A stretch of 64,000 nt of DNA. Source: an uncultured Pelagibacteraceae bacterium. Lineage in GTDB: Bacteria > Pseudomonadota > Alphaproteobacteria > Pelagibacterales > AG-422-B15. Made by a program: the position numbers and the translations under genes. The notes beneath the pieces are model-generated. The model was not told where the DNA came from and ran no database searches. It saw nothing but the letters and a program-made list of their open reading frames with translations. This document shows, one piece after another, positions 28,541 to 36,726 of the stretch (positions within the stretch are counted from its first letter, which is position 1; every line of letters begins with the position of its first letter). The stretch lies in NCBI GenBank assembly GCA_902519835.1, contig CABYLU010000004.1:17515-81514 (forward strand). The letters are read 5' to 3'.

Positions 28541-29391
28541 ATTGGTTAACAAGAACTATTTCAAAAGTATTTCCTAGAAAGAAAAAAAGTTTAGATATCG
28601 CAGAAAATGCGTGGATTAAATGTTCCCAATGCCAAACAATGCTCTATTCGAGTGATCTAGAAAAAACACTTTTTGTATGCCCTAATTGTGATGAACACTT
28701 ACAAATTCATCCTCGTATTAGATTTAAAAATCTATTTGATGGTGGTGTATTTGAAGAAATAAAATATCCCTCTGGATTTACTGATCCACTTAATTTTAAA
28801 GCTTTAAAAACTTACAAAGAGCGATTTAATGACGCTCGTCAAAAAACAGAAATGGATGATTGTTTTCTTATTGGTTACGGACAAATTAATAATATCAATG
28901 TAACTATTGCAGCTCAAAATTTTCATTTCATGGGTGGTTCTGTTGGAGCTTCAGCTGCAGAGGCAATGATTAAAGCTGCAGAACACTCTGTCACAAACCA
29001 TAGTCCATTAATTGTATTCACTTGTTCTGGAGGAGCGAGAATGGATGAAAATCAGCATTCTCTTCAATCACTTCCAAAAACAACAATAGCTTGTCAAATG
29101 GTTAAAGATGCTAAGTTGCCTTATATAGTTGTTAATACAAATCCAACAAGTGGAGGTGTGTCTGCGTCTTTTGGATCGTTGGGATCAATTACATTGGCTG
29201 AACCAAACGCATTAATTTGTTTTGCAGGTCCTAGGGTAATTTCAAATACTGTAGGTGAGACACTGCCTGATGGGTTTCAAAGATCAGAATATCTATTAGA
29301 ACATGGGTTCATAGATCAAGTGGTTCATAGAAAAGAACTTAAAGATAAATTATCTCAAATAATTTCATTATTACTTAAAAGAGTAGCCTAA
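28537..29391 (+). CDS. accD: Acetyl-CoA carboxylase carboxyltransferase beta subunit
   Basis: Transfers CO2 from biotin carboxyl carrier to acetyl-CoA with AccA. It has 284 residues, with an N-terminal zinc ribbon (C29, C32, C48, C51) and the crotonase-like domain with FMGGSVGASAAEAMIKAAEHS, FTCSGGARMDE and NPTSGGVSASFGSLG. It is coupled to trpA by a four-base overlap; trpFBA-accD-folC is a common alphaproteobacterial order. Confidence 0.96.
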   Translation: MNWLTRTISKVFPRKKKSLDIAENAWIKCSQCQTMLYSSDLEKTLFVCPNCDEHLQIHPRIRFKNLFDGGVFEEIKYPSGFTDPLNFKALKTYKERFNDARQKTEMDDCFLIGYGQINNINVTIAAQNFHFMGGSVGASAAEAMIKAAEHSVTNHSPLIVFTCSGGARMDENQHSLQSLPKTTIACQMVKDAKLPYIVVNTNPTSGGVSASFGSLGSITLAEPNALICFAGPRVISNTVGETLPDGFQRSEYLLEHGFIDQVVHRKELKDKLSQIISLLLKRVA

Positions 29392-30678
29392 TTGAAAATA
29401 TCAAATGAACAAATTGATAAGCTTTTAGACGAGCTTCTTGAACTTCATCCAAAAAGAATAGATTTATCACTTGATAGAGTTTGTAACTTATTAGAAAAAT
29501 TAGATAACCCTCAAAATAAAATAAATAATATTGTTCATATTGCTGGAACTAATGGAAAATTTTCTACACTGAAATTTATTCAGGACATCTTAAAAATTAA
29601 TAGTAAATCGACGAATGCCTATATCTCGCCTCACCTAATTAGATTTAATGAGAGGTTTCAGCTTATGGATAAAGAAATATCAAATGAGGAGCTGTATTCC
29701 GTTTTAAATAAAGTGAAAGATTTTAATCATAGCGATCCGATTACTTTCTTTGAAATAACTAGTTCCGCTTTTTTTGAAGCAGCCTCAAATAGCCCAGCTG
29801 ATTATACGCTTCTTGAGGTAGGTTTAGGTGGAAGACTGGATAGTAGCAATGTAATAACTCCTTCAATCTCAGTTATTACATCAATTTCTAGGGATCATCA
29901 GGATTTTTTAGGAGATAGCATTGAGATGATAGCGTTTGAAAAGTCTGGAATAATTAAAAGTGATATCCCAGCTATTATTGGTTATCAGCCTTACCCAGAA
30001 GCTAAAGAAATACTTACGGATCAGGCTGAATATAAAAAAGCTCCGATATTTGCCCATGGAATTCACTGGAACTTAACGGAACATAATGACAAGTTAATAT
30101 ATGAAGATAACCAAAACAAAATTGAATTTGATAACCTATATACACATAATGTATTTCAAAAAAAGAACCTTGGACTTGCATTGGCTGCAGCTTCGAAACT
30201 ACCCAATATTGATATCAAGTCTTTTGTCTCTAAAAATCTTCACAATAATACTTACTTTCCAGGGAGAATGGAAAAGATATCTGATGGCAAATTAGGATCT
30301 ACTATAGCTTCAACAAATGAATTGTATTTAGATGGTTCTCATAATGAGGACGCTGCGAGTAATCTAAATGAAACAATTAATCAGCTTACAAATAAAAAGT
30401 TGTGTATAATTTTAGGAATGATCAATACAAAAGATCCAATTAGTTATTTAAGCAAGTTTGATAAAATTGATGCTCTAACTGTTATTACGATACCAAATGA
30501 AGAGAGTGCAATTAATTCAAATGAATTATATGCTGGGCTTAAAAAGTATTATGAAAATATAAATAGAGCCGACTCAATTCAGGAAGCATTGGCTAATTTA
30601 AATAATAATTACAAAAATGCACGTATCCTAATATGTGGATCTTTATATTTAGCCGGAAAAGTTTTAGAAATGAATTAA
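29392..30678 (+). CDS. folC: Bifunctional dihydrofolate/folylpolyglutamate synthase
   Basis: Adds glutamate to dihydropteroate and folates. It has 428 residues: the P-loop variant HIAGTNGKFSTLKFI, then TLLEVGLGGRLDSSNVI and ISRDHQDFLGDSIEMIAFEKSGI, and the C-terminal Mur ligase-like domain with LDGSHNEDAA. In the P-loop the usual GTNGKGS is GTNGKFS, a mild deviation. The TTG start at 29392 directly follows the accD stop. It overlaps trxA by four bases at the 3' ends. Confidence 0.94.
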   Translation: MKISNEQIDKLLDELLELHPKRIDLSLDRVCNLLEKLDNPQNKINNIVHIAGTNGKFSTLKFIQDILKINSKSTNAYISPHLIRFNERFQLMDKEISNEELYSVLNKVKDFNHSDPITFFEITSSAFFEAASNSPADYTLLEVGLGGRLDSSNVITPSISVITSISRDHQDFLGDSIEMIAFEKSGIIKSDIPAIIGYQPYPEAKEILTDQAEYKKAPIFAHGIHWNLTEHNDKLIYEDNQNKIEFDNLYTHNVFQKKNLGLALAAASKLPNIDIKSFVSKNLHNNTYFPGRMEKISDGKLGSTIASTNELYLDGSHNEDAASNLNETINQLTNKKLCIILGMINTKDPISYLSKFDKIDALTVITIPNEESAINSNELYAGLKKYYENINRADSIQEALANLNNNYKNARILICGSLYLAGKVLEMN

Positions 30679-30998
30679 GCGATTGAGTCTTCAATCCACT
30701 CAACGATTGCAGTTTTAGATACCGCTCCTACTTTCGTTGCAGCAGCCTCACCATTCTTAAAAACTAGCATAGTTGGGATTCCTCTAACACCAAACTGTGT
30801 GGGTGTATTAGGGTTTTCATCAATATTAATTTTAGCAACGGTGATTTTATCAGCCATTTCATCCGATATCTCTTCAAGAGAGGGACCGATTTGCTTACAA
30901 GGACCACACCAAGGTGCCCAAAAATCAAGCACAACAGGCTTATCTGATTTCAATACTTCTTCTTCAAAAGATGCGTCTGTTACATTAATAGTTGCCAT
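30675..30998 (-). CDS. trxA: Thioredoxin
   Basis: General disulfide reductase of 107 residues, the standard length. The active site is WAPWCGPCK with C31 and C34; the cis-Pro is in GIPTMLVFKNGE. It is monocistronic with a clear promoter at 31026-31054 and a Shine-Dalgarno (AAGGA) before the ATG. It converges on folC, a common arrangement. Confidence 0.97.
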   Translation of the reverse strand: MATINVTDASFEEEVLKSDKPVVLDFWAPWCGPCKQIGPSLEEISDEMADKITVAKINIDENPNTPTQFGVRGIPTMLVFKNGEAAATKVGAVSKTAIVEWIEDSIA

Positions 30999-31025
30999 AG
31001 TGATTCCTTCCCTAAAGTTGTCTGT

Positions 31026-31054
31026 AATTTATGTATGAGGAGGGCCAAAGTCAA
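31026..31054 (-). promoter_or_regulatory. Predicted sigma-70 promoter of trxA
   Basis: On the minus strand TTGACT (31054-31049) is separated by exactly 17 bases from TAAATT (31031-31026). Transcription would start about 20 bases upstream of the trxA ATG at 30998, and the leader contains the AAGGA ribosome-binding site. Confidence 0.6.
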
Positions 31055-31092
31055 GGCTAAATACAAGATAATTTGATCCTAAATAACTGATA

Positions 31093-32088
31093 TTACTTGA
31101 TTTTTTTTATTTTTGTAGACGAAATTTCTTCTGTTTCTGGGATTTCTTTATCAGGTTTTAAACCCCCCAGTTTGATCATTTTTTTGACTCGCGATACCAA
31201 GCTTCCTTTTCCATCTCTTAATCTACTCTTTGCAGTTTCAATTGATCCCATTGATTTACTCAATTCATATCCTGCATTTTCAAAAGCACTATATACCTTT
31301 TCAACCTGAGAATAAATTTCAAGGGCTGTACCTGCTATTAGATCTGCATTCTTATTTCTTTCGTTAATTGACCACATATTATCAATTATTTTTAGTACAG
31401 ATATCAAAGTAGATGGGCTAGCTAAAATTATCTTATATTTATTTGCCTCAAGTATGATTTCCTCGGTTTTATCTAGCATTGAATCAAAGGCACTCTCATA
31501 CGGCATGAACATTATAACTGCATCTAATGTTTTAATTTCATATATCTTTTGATAATTAGCTTCACTGAGTTTTTTCAAGTGACTACGTATCGATTGAATA
31601 TGCCTCTTATGAGCATCTTCTTTTATTAATTGAGCTTCTGAATTGCAATATTCTTGCCAAGCGCTGAGTGAGACTTTTGAGTCAATTATTATGTCTCTGC
31701 TATCTGGTAGATGTAAAATAATATCTGGATATTTTCTTTTTAGCTCACCATTCACCTCATCATCAAACTTTTTTTGTACTTCAAAATCCTTTCCTTCCCT
31801 TAACCCTGATTGTTGCAAAATATTAATTAATAAAATTTCACCAGCTGCACCCTGTTTTTTTGTTCCACCTGTAAATGCAGAAGTTAATCTATTGACCATT
31901 TCATAACGTTCTTCATCTTTACCTTCTTTAAGAGAAATTTTATCACTTAGATCTTTAACTAGATCTTTTACATCGTTTAAACTTTCACTTTCTTCGATAT
32001 TATTCGAATTTCTTTTTAATAAATGAACAGTTAATCCACCAATTACTGCCCCGATTACAAAGATTATGATTGTAATAATACTATCCAT
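31093..32088 (-). CDS. rmuC: DNA recombination protein RmuC
   Basis: Predicted membrane-anchored nuclease-fold protein limiting recombination at inverted repeats. It has 331 residues: one N-terminal helix (IITIIIFVIGAVIGGLTVHLL), a coiled-coil stretch, then the PD-(D/E)XK-like domain with KKQGAAGEILLINIL, PDIILHLPDSRDIIIDSKVSL and VIMFMPYESAFDSML. It is shorter than the 475-residue E. coli protein because the coiled coil is short. It overlaps sbcB by eight bases and ends the nuclease operon. Confidence 0.9.
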   Translation of the reverse strand: MDSIITIIIFVIGAVIGGLTVHLLKRNSNNIEESESLNDVKDLVKDLSDKISLKEGKDEERYEMVNRLTSAFTGGTKKQGAAGEILLINILQQSGLREGKDFEVQKKFDDEVNGELKRKYPDIILHLPDSRDIIIDSKVSLSAWQEYCNSEAQLIKEDAHKRHIQSIRSHLKKLSEANYQKIYEIKTLDAVIMFMPYESAFDSMLDKTEEIILEANKYKIILASPSTLISVLKIIDNMWSINERNKNADLIAGTALEIYSQVEKVYSAFENAGYELSKSMGSIETAKSRLRDGKGSLVSRVKKMIKLGGLKPDKEIPETEEISSTKIKKIK

Positions 32089-33505
32089 TTAGTTTACCTC
32101 TATGATATTCATCAAGCTCCTGAATGTAGGCATCTATTTCTTCTAGACGATTCATGTCAATTTCATCATCACTTTCTCTTAAATCATCAATTTCTGTCAT
32201 TGCCGCTGGAATAGTATTCCAAGTACATTTATCCATTGATAATATTTTTTCAGCCACTTCCTTATCTCTTTTTTGAATTTCTTTCTTTGGTAAATATTCT
32301 GGTTTTTCATTGTAAATTACCCTTTTTGCGAATTCTTTTGATCTAACATCAGTAATTTTCTCTGCAATTTCATATTTTTTATCCCATTCTGCAGCGTGAA
32401 AATCTGACATCAAATAATTGTCTTTAGAACTTGGAAAGCCATTGTATATCTGCTCTTCAACTGGCTTTTCGGTTTGATCTTGCGTTAATTCTCTGTCCTC
32501 CCCTTTATCAAGAAGTAAGTTAGTAAATTTCTCAATAAAATTCTTATTGCCCCTAACTTTTCTCATTCTCTCATTTACAATTTCTGGCGTAAGGTCTTTA
32601 TAGTTTTCTGATCGATACAAATATTCTTCATTTAAAAGTATCGGTTGCTCATTTGCTTTTATCATATGAAAACATTTATTTTTTCCTTTGAATAATTTTT
32701 TTAGTTCTGATCGATCTAGATCAAAAATATAATCAGGATCGACGGTTAAGTCATAACAATAGACATGGTTTTCATAAGATGGATCTTTTGTTAAATAGGC
32801 AAGACCATGCGTATATTCTTTTCCTCTGAAAAAGCGACTTGCGCAAAATACTTTATCTTGATTCACATATGTATACACATCTTGCTTTGAAGCCGTTTGA
32901 AGAGCACTCTCCCAAACATCATTACATTTTTCTTTAACAAGCTTGCACACACCAAGTGTTGCTTCAACATCTGAAAGAGCATCGTGAGCTTTAGAATGTT
33001 CTATGCCGTTTGCTGCAGCAAATTTTTCAAGTCTAAAAGTTATTTTCCCTGTTTCATCATCAAGAGGTCTTACAAAAGCATTTGGATAAACGGCAGCGGC
33101 AGAGTGAAGCAGTTTCATTGCATCACCTCTTTTATTTCCATTTGTATTTGTGATGTAAGGTGGAAGCGCTGATTGATAAAGAGATTGTCTTAAGTGCATG
33201 TCATCAAATGATATGGAATTGTATCCGATAAATAACGATTCGCCCCAGGAGAGAAATTTACTTTGCATTTGGGAAATCAAACTAAAGTTAGAGTTTTCAT
33301 GATTTTTTAATTGATCTATGGAAACCCCATTTACTAATAATGCTTTTGCTGAAGGAACAGGATATTCCTTCTTCATTCGACCTCTTAAATCAAATTGGTC
33401 TAAAATATTGAAGTCTTCGTCAGTACAAATTGCCGCCGCTTGAATTATTGATCCGTAGGCAGCATTCAACGTTGATGTTTCCAGATCCCAAAAAATATAT
33501 TTCAT
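32081..33505 (-). CDS. sbcB: Exodeoxyribonuclease I
   Basis: Degrades single-stranded DNA 3' to 5'. It has 474 residues, matching E. coli ExoI (475). The DEDDh catalytic set is visible: D7 and E9 in FWDLETSTLN, the Asp of SFDDMHLRQSL, and His plus Asp in SKAHDALSDVEATL. The SH3-like and helical C-terminal domains follow. ExoI is not a universal alphaproteobacterial gene; here it is embedded in an operon with three unusual upstream genes and rmuC. Confidence 0.95.
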   Translation of the reverse strand: MKYIFWDLETSTLNAAYGSIIQAAAICTDEDFNILDQFDLRGRMKKEYPVPSAKALLVNGVSIDQLKNHENSNFSLISQMQSKFLSWGESLFIGYNSISFDDMHLRQSLYQSALPPYITNTNGNKRGDAMKLLHSAAAVYPNAFVRPLDDETGKITFRLEKFAAANGIEHSKAHDALSDVEATLGVCKLVKEKCNDVWESALQTASKQDVYTYVNQDKVFCASRFFRGKEYTHGLAYLTKDPSYENHVYCYDLTVDPDYIFDLDRSELKKLFKGKNKCFHMIKANEQPILLNEEYLYRSENYKDLTPEIVNERMRKVRGNKNFIEKFTNLLLDKGEDRELTQDQTEKPVEEQIYNGFPSSKDNYLMSDFHAAEWDKKYEIAEKITDVRSKEFAKRVIYNEKPEYLPKKEIQKRDKEVAEKILSMDKCTWNTIPAAMTEIDDLRESDDEIDMNRLEEIDAYIQELDEYHRGKLNG

Positions 33506-33765
33506 TAATTAATACTCATTTCTTCGTTGCCATAGAGATCAAATAAAAAGTTTGCATATTTATATAAAACAGTATCCCAATCAATATTATTTGATGAGCC
33601 ATAATTAGTGAATAATTCTAGAAATTCATTTGGTAAAAATCCTTTTTTCTTATAATCAATAACCATTTTAGTCGAAAATCGTATAGCGTCTTCATACGAG
33701 AAACCATTCACCGGATTAGAAATTATTTCATCCCTTAAAAGTTCTAATTTTACGTATGTGCTCAT
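33505..33765 (-). CDS. Hypothetical protein, 86 aa, in nuclease operon
   Basis: I do not recognise this protein. It has 86 residues, no signal peptide or membrane helix, and a mostly helical, slightly acidic composition with many aromatic residues (FSYEDAIRFSTKMVIDYKKKGF, WDTVLYKYANFLFDLYG). It lies three bases after the helix-turn-helix protein's stop and overlaps the sbcB ATG by one base, so it is almost certainly translated and may be a partner of ExoI or of the upstream protein. Confidence 0.72.
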   Translation of the reverse strand: MSTYVKLELLRDEIISNPVNGFSYEDAIRFSTKMVIDYKKKGFLPNEFLELFTNYGSSNNIDWDTVLYKYANFLFDLYGNEEMSIN

Positions 33766-33768
33766 AAT

Positions 33769-34917
33769 TTAATCCTCTCTCGGGTCATAACTTTCGTAAT
33801 AGTCACTTAACATTTGTTCTTCATATAATTCCTTTATATCTGTATTTTCTAGGACCTTTTCTGTTAATTCATCTTCATATTCTTCATATATTTGATCAAC
33901 AAATGAAAAATTGTTATCCTTAATAATGGCACTATCTCTCTCAATTTTTGCAAAATAGTTATAAGGATCATTTCGCATTATTTTTTCATAAACATCATGT
34001 GCATCAGGAATTTCTTTATCCTTCAAGCTAAGAATTATTTCTGAAGTATTTCGCTGGCGCTCAACAATCCATTCAAGCTTTTCTTTGTACCACTGATTCT
34101 GATACTCAAAATCAATTACAGATGCTTCACTTGATGGCTTTATACATATTATCAGGTAGTTGGCCTGAGTAACTATTGGTTGCCAATCACCACTTATCGC
34201 AAAACCTAAATCAGGTTCAATTTCACCAGATCCATCAATAATATCTATAGATAATTTATTTAATATATAATTTCCTACGAATAATTTAATTTTTTCTTTT
34301 CGAAGCTTTGCAAACATCTTTGGCAGCGTAGTTTCCTTTCGAATAAATTCTTTAATTTTTTTATCATTAAATTCTTCATTTTCGGAAGTGTGTTTATCTT
34401 CATACTTTATCGATATAATTCTATCCATTACAGTTTCTATTAACGAAGTTGTCATATTTTCAGATATCTCTGGTAGGAAAAGTTTTTGGTAATTTGACTG
34501 ATTTATAGTATTTCTTAATATTTCAGCACCAAATATACTCTCTGTAACATCATGGAGCTTACAACCTTCTTTAAGGAAATCATCTTTTTTTAATGAAAAA
34601 CTTTTTTGAGAACTATTTTTTTTCATTGTATTTCGATGAATTGAAAAAATAGAGTCTAAAGTTATATTCTCTCCTTCTCCTTTTGCGCGAAGGTACTTAT
34701 CTAAAAAAATTGCAAGAGAATGATAATTATCAATCTTTACTACTTCGCCGTAAAGCATTCTTTGTAAGGTTCGCCTATTAATTGGGTGCCCCCCATAATA
34801 TTGACTATTCTTATTAGATAAAAATTTTTCAGCAGCTTCTTTTTGGTTAAGTTCAGTTTTTTTAAAAAGGCGAGATAGATTTTCAACTTTGATATTTTTT
34901 TTTGAGATAACTTTCAT
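33769..34917 (-). CDS. Unknown protein with N-terminal helix-turn-helix
   Basis: A 382-residue protein of no family I recognise. Residues about 10-75 resemble a Cro/CI-type helix-turn-helix: LSRLFKKTELNQKEAAEKFL, a break, then INRRTLQRMLYGEVVKIDNY and a helix. The remainder is a soluble mixed region with predicted helices, a segment SGEIEPDLGFAISGDWQP, and a very acidic C-terminus (ELTEKVLENTD to the end). It overlaps the HNH-like gene by four bases. It could regulate the operon or act with the nucleases; no function is assigned. Confidence 0.75.
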   Translation of the reverse strand: MKVISKKNIKVENLSRLFKKTELNQKEAAEKFLSNKNSQYYGGHPINRRTLQRMLYGEVVKIDNYHSLAIFLDKYLRAKGEGENITLDSIFSIHRNTMKKNSSQKSFSLKKDDFLKEGCKLHDVTESIFGAEILRNTINQSNYQKLFLPEISENMTTSLIETVMDRIISIKYEDKHTSENEEFNDKKIKEFIRKETTLPKMFAKLRKEKIKLFVGNYILNKLSIDIIDGSGEIEPDLGFAISGDWQPIVTQANYLIICIKPSSEASVIDFEYQNQWYKEKLEWIVERQRNTSEIILSLKDKEIPDAHDVYEKIMRNDPYNYFAKIERDSAIIKDNNFSFVDQIYEEYEDELTEKVLENTDIKELYEEQMLSDYYESYDPRED

Positions 34918-35402
34918 AATTTATTTGAAGTCTCAATTTCCTTAAAATGCATTTTGTAACGTTTATGTAAATATTGAAATTTCCTTCTGAGGTCATTCCA
35001 ATTTTTTTTATCCTGATGTTGAATTTCATGACATGTTTCGCAAAAACTACTTACCGTTTCAGGTGTCTCATAAAATAAGCATTCATAGTTTGTGTGGTGA
35101 ATTCTAGTCGCGCGAGCAGGACACCTGCTACAGTAAGGAAAAGATTTTAAAAATTGCTCCCTAAATTCTTTCCAGTACTTTAGATTATAATATAAATCTT
35201 TACTGAATTGATTTGCTAAGCCATGGCAGTGAAAAAGGATTTCGTTCGCTAATTTTTCATTTTTAAGTATATCTCGATTATATTTATATTGGTCCCATAA
35301 CAGATCCAGAGTGAATGGGTGCGTTTCGCTTGTATTGAGCAAATTCATTGCAGATTCATATTTCCCTCTGATTTCTATGATTTTATTTTCTGTGTAATTC
35401 AT
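34914..35402 (-). CDS. HNH endonuclease-like zinc protein
   Basis: A 162-residue protein, first in the operon. The C-terminal third carries a metal-binding HNH arrangement: C91 and C94 (YCSRCP), H102-H103 with IHHTNYECL, then C121, C124, H125 and H129 (FCETCHEIQH). This is the C-x2-C, HH, C-x2-CH-x3-H pattern of HNH nucleases. The N-terminal 85 residues are helical and unassigned. A promoter with a perfect TATAAT precedes it. Whether it cleaves DNA is inferred from the fold only. Confidence 0.8.
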   Translation of the reverse strand: MNYTENKIIEIRGKYESAMNLLNTSETHPFTLDLLWDQYKYNRDILKNEKLANEILFHCHGLANQFSKDLYYNLKYWKEFREQFLKSFPYCSRCPARATRIHHTNYECLFYETPETVSSFCETCHEIQHQDKKNWNDLRRKFQYLHKRYKMHFKEIETSNKL

Positions 35403-35426
35403 TACGTCTCACCTTTTTTAAAGCAA

Positions 35427-35453
35427 ATTATAATAGAACCCCAGTTGCGTCAA
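35427..35453 (-). promoter_or_regulatory. Predicted promoter of the HNH-sbcB-rmuC operon
   Basis: On the minus strand TTGACG (35453-35448) and a perfect TATAAT (35432-35427) are 15 bases apart; using TTGTTG three bases earlier gives an 18-base spacing. The leader to the ATG at 35402 is about 20 bases and contains AGGTGAG as ribosome-binding site. Confidence 0.5.
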
Positions 35454-35557
35454 CAATTAATATACAATTTAGTGCGCATTTTAAGTGCAAATATTTACTA
35501 AAATTGATAATTTTTTACATACAATAAGACATTGATTTTAAATAATTTATTTTACTC

Positions 35558-35833
35558 TTAAGGTTTCTTTTCTAAACATCTAAAATCTTTTTTTAGTATT
35601 TTTCCATCAAAATCAATATGACAAATATTGATCTGATGTCTTTGGCACCAAATTTGAAGCCCTTTATCCGTAAAACCTACATCGATTCTTGAGTAATCTT
35701 GAAGTGATTTTGCATCTGTCTGGCCAGTCATAAATTCATCAGAACACTTAACGCAAACAATCGGCTCTTTGATTTGATTTAACAGATAGCTGAGTTTTCC
35801 TATATCTTGCTCTAGGCTATTATCCTCACTCAT
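35558..35833 (-). CDS. Small Cys-rich conserved hypothetical protein, 91 aa
   Basis: Not assigned to a named family. It has 91 residues: an N-terminal helix, then C27 and C30 (CVKC), and a C-terminal unit IWCQRHQINICHIDFDG with C63, H66, C71 and H72, which together could bind a metal. It starts four bases inside the stop region of the upstream nuclease gene, so the pair is co-translated. It has no signal peptide, unlike that neighbour. Confidence 0.7.
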   Translation of the reverse strand: MSEDNSLEQDIGKLSYLLNQIKEPIVCVKCSDEFMTGQTDAKSLQDYSRIDVGFTDKGLQIWCQRHQINICHIDFDGKILKKDFRCLEKKP

Positions 35834-36231
35834 TCACACCAGTCTTTCTTATTATTTTTATCATACACAACTCCTAAACTGTGTGAGACCATCAATTTTG
35901 AAACATTTTCACCATCTACAATTATATAAGATAAGATTCTACCGAAAAAGTCTCTATTGTATTCAGTTTCAAATTCAATTCTTTTCCCATCTGAAATTAA
36001 TTGGTTAATATACTCACGAGCTTCAATCCCAAGTATATACTCTTTTTCACATTTTGGATTTGAAATTTCAGGAGTATCTAGATCAAGTAGTCTAACTTTA
36101 TCTTTCTTTCCTTCATATATGACATAGCATGTATCGCCATCGTAACAAAACAGGTCATTTTGTTTTCTTATTTGTATATCTGCAAATGAATTAGAGATTA
36201 ATAAAATTAGAATAGAAAAAATTCTTATCAT
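35830..36231 (-). CDS. Secreted staphylococcal-nuclease-like (thermonuclease family) protein
   Basis: Predicted exported nuclease of 133 residues. A signal peptide (MIRIFSILILLISNSFA) is followed by the SNase fold. Residues corresponding to the S. aureus catalytic set are all present: D33 (DGDT), R47, D52 and E55 in VRLLDLDTPE, and R98 in FGRILSYIIVDG. Calcium-dependent cleavage of DNA or RNA in the periplasm or outside would be expected. Two extra Cys residues (C29, C35) may form a disulfide. It overlaps the next gene by four bases. Confidence 0.85.
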   Translation of the reverse strand: MIRIFSILILLISNSFADIQIRKQNDLFCYDGDTCYVIYEGKKDKVRLLDLDTPEISNPKCEKEYILGIEAREYINQLISDGKRIEFETEYNRDFFGRILSYIIVDGENVSKLMVSHSLGVVYDKNNKKDWCE

Positions 36232-36240
36232 TAATAAATT

Positions 36241-36726
36241 TTAATTGATAATTTCGTTGGGGTATACTCCTAGTAAATTATTTTTTTCGATCCAGACTTT
36301 AATTTCCTTCTCATCATCTGTGATTGTAATCCTACACCAACTTGAGTCACACTTATTAATTCTTGCATGAACAAAAGGATCTATTTTAGCAAGGATCTTA
36401 TTTTTGGTTGGCTTGTCATAACCATAACTGAAAGGTTCTTTTGATGTTAATGCATATCTTTTACCTGAAAAAAGGAAATGAGCCATCCAGCCTGTGACTC
36501 CGTCCCTCGGATCACGAACCTGCCTCCAGCCTTCAATATCCCTAATAATCTCCATTGGATAACCTTTAAGTTGATAACGATAAATAATTGTGGCCTCAGG
36601 AAATGGGCCTTTTCTTAAGTTTGCATCACCTTTTAATGAAACCCATCGAGGAACAGGAAGGTCAGATGAAGACGTTGATAATGTTGTAAAAAGTAAAAGA
36701 AATATTGGTATCAGTATTTTATGCAT
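36241..36726 (-). CDS. Exported SH3-domain protein
   Basis: Alphaproteobacterial bacterial-SH3 protein. From the ATG at 36726 it has 161 residues, starting with a signal peptide (MHKILIPIFLLLFTTLSTSSS). A longer frame from 36768 would put 14 residues ahead of the signal peptide. The first SH3-like unit contains KGDANLRKGPFPEATIIYRY and GWRQVRDPRDGVTGWMAHFL; a second follows around residues 110-150. It overlaps the cation efflux gene by eight bases. It probably acts at the envelope; the ligand is unknown. Confidence 0.8.
   Translation of the reverse strand: MHKILIPIFLLLFTTLSTSSSDLPVPRWVSLKGDANLRKGPFPEATIIYRYQLKGYPMEIIRDIEGWRQVRDPRDGVTGWMAHFLFSGKRYALTSKEPFSYGYDKPTKNKILAKIDPFVHARINKCDSSWCRITITDDEKEIKVWIEKNNLLGVYPNEIIN

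Noticed and set aside
31093..36726. Prophage or integrated element
   Set aside because: The nuclease-rich stretch has no integrase, structural phage genes, flanking repeats or tRNA insertion site; base composition looks the same as its surroundings.
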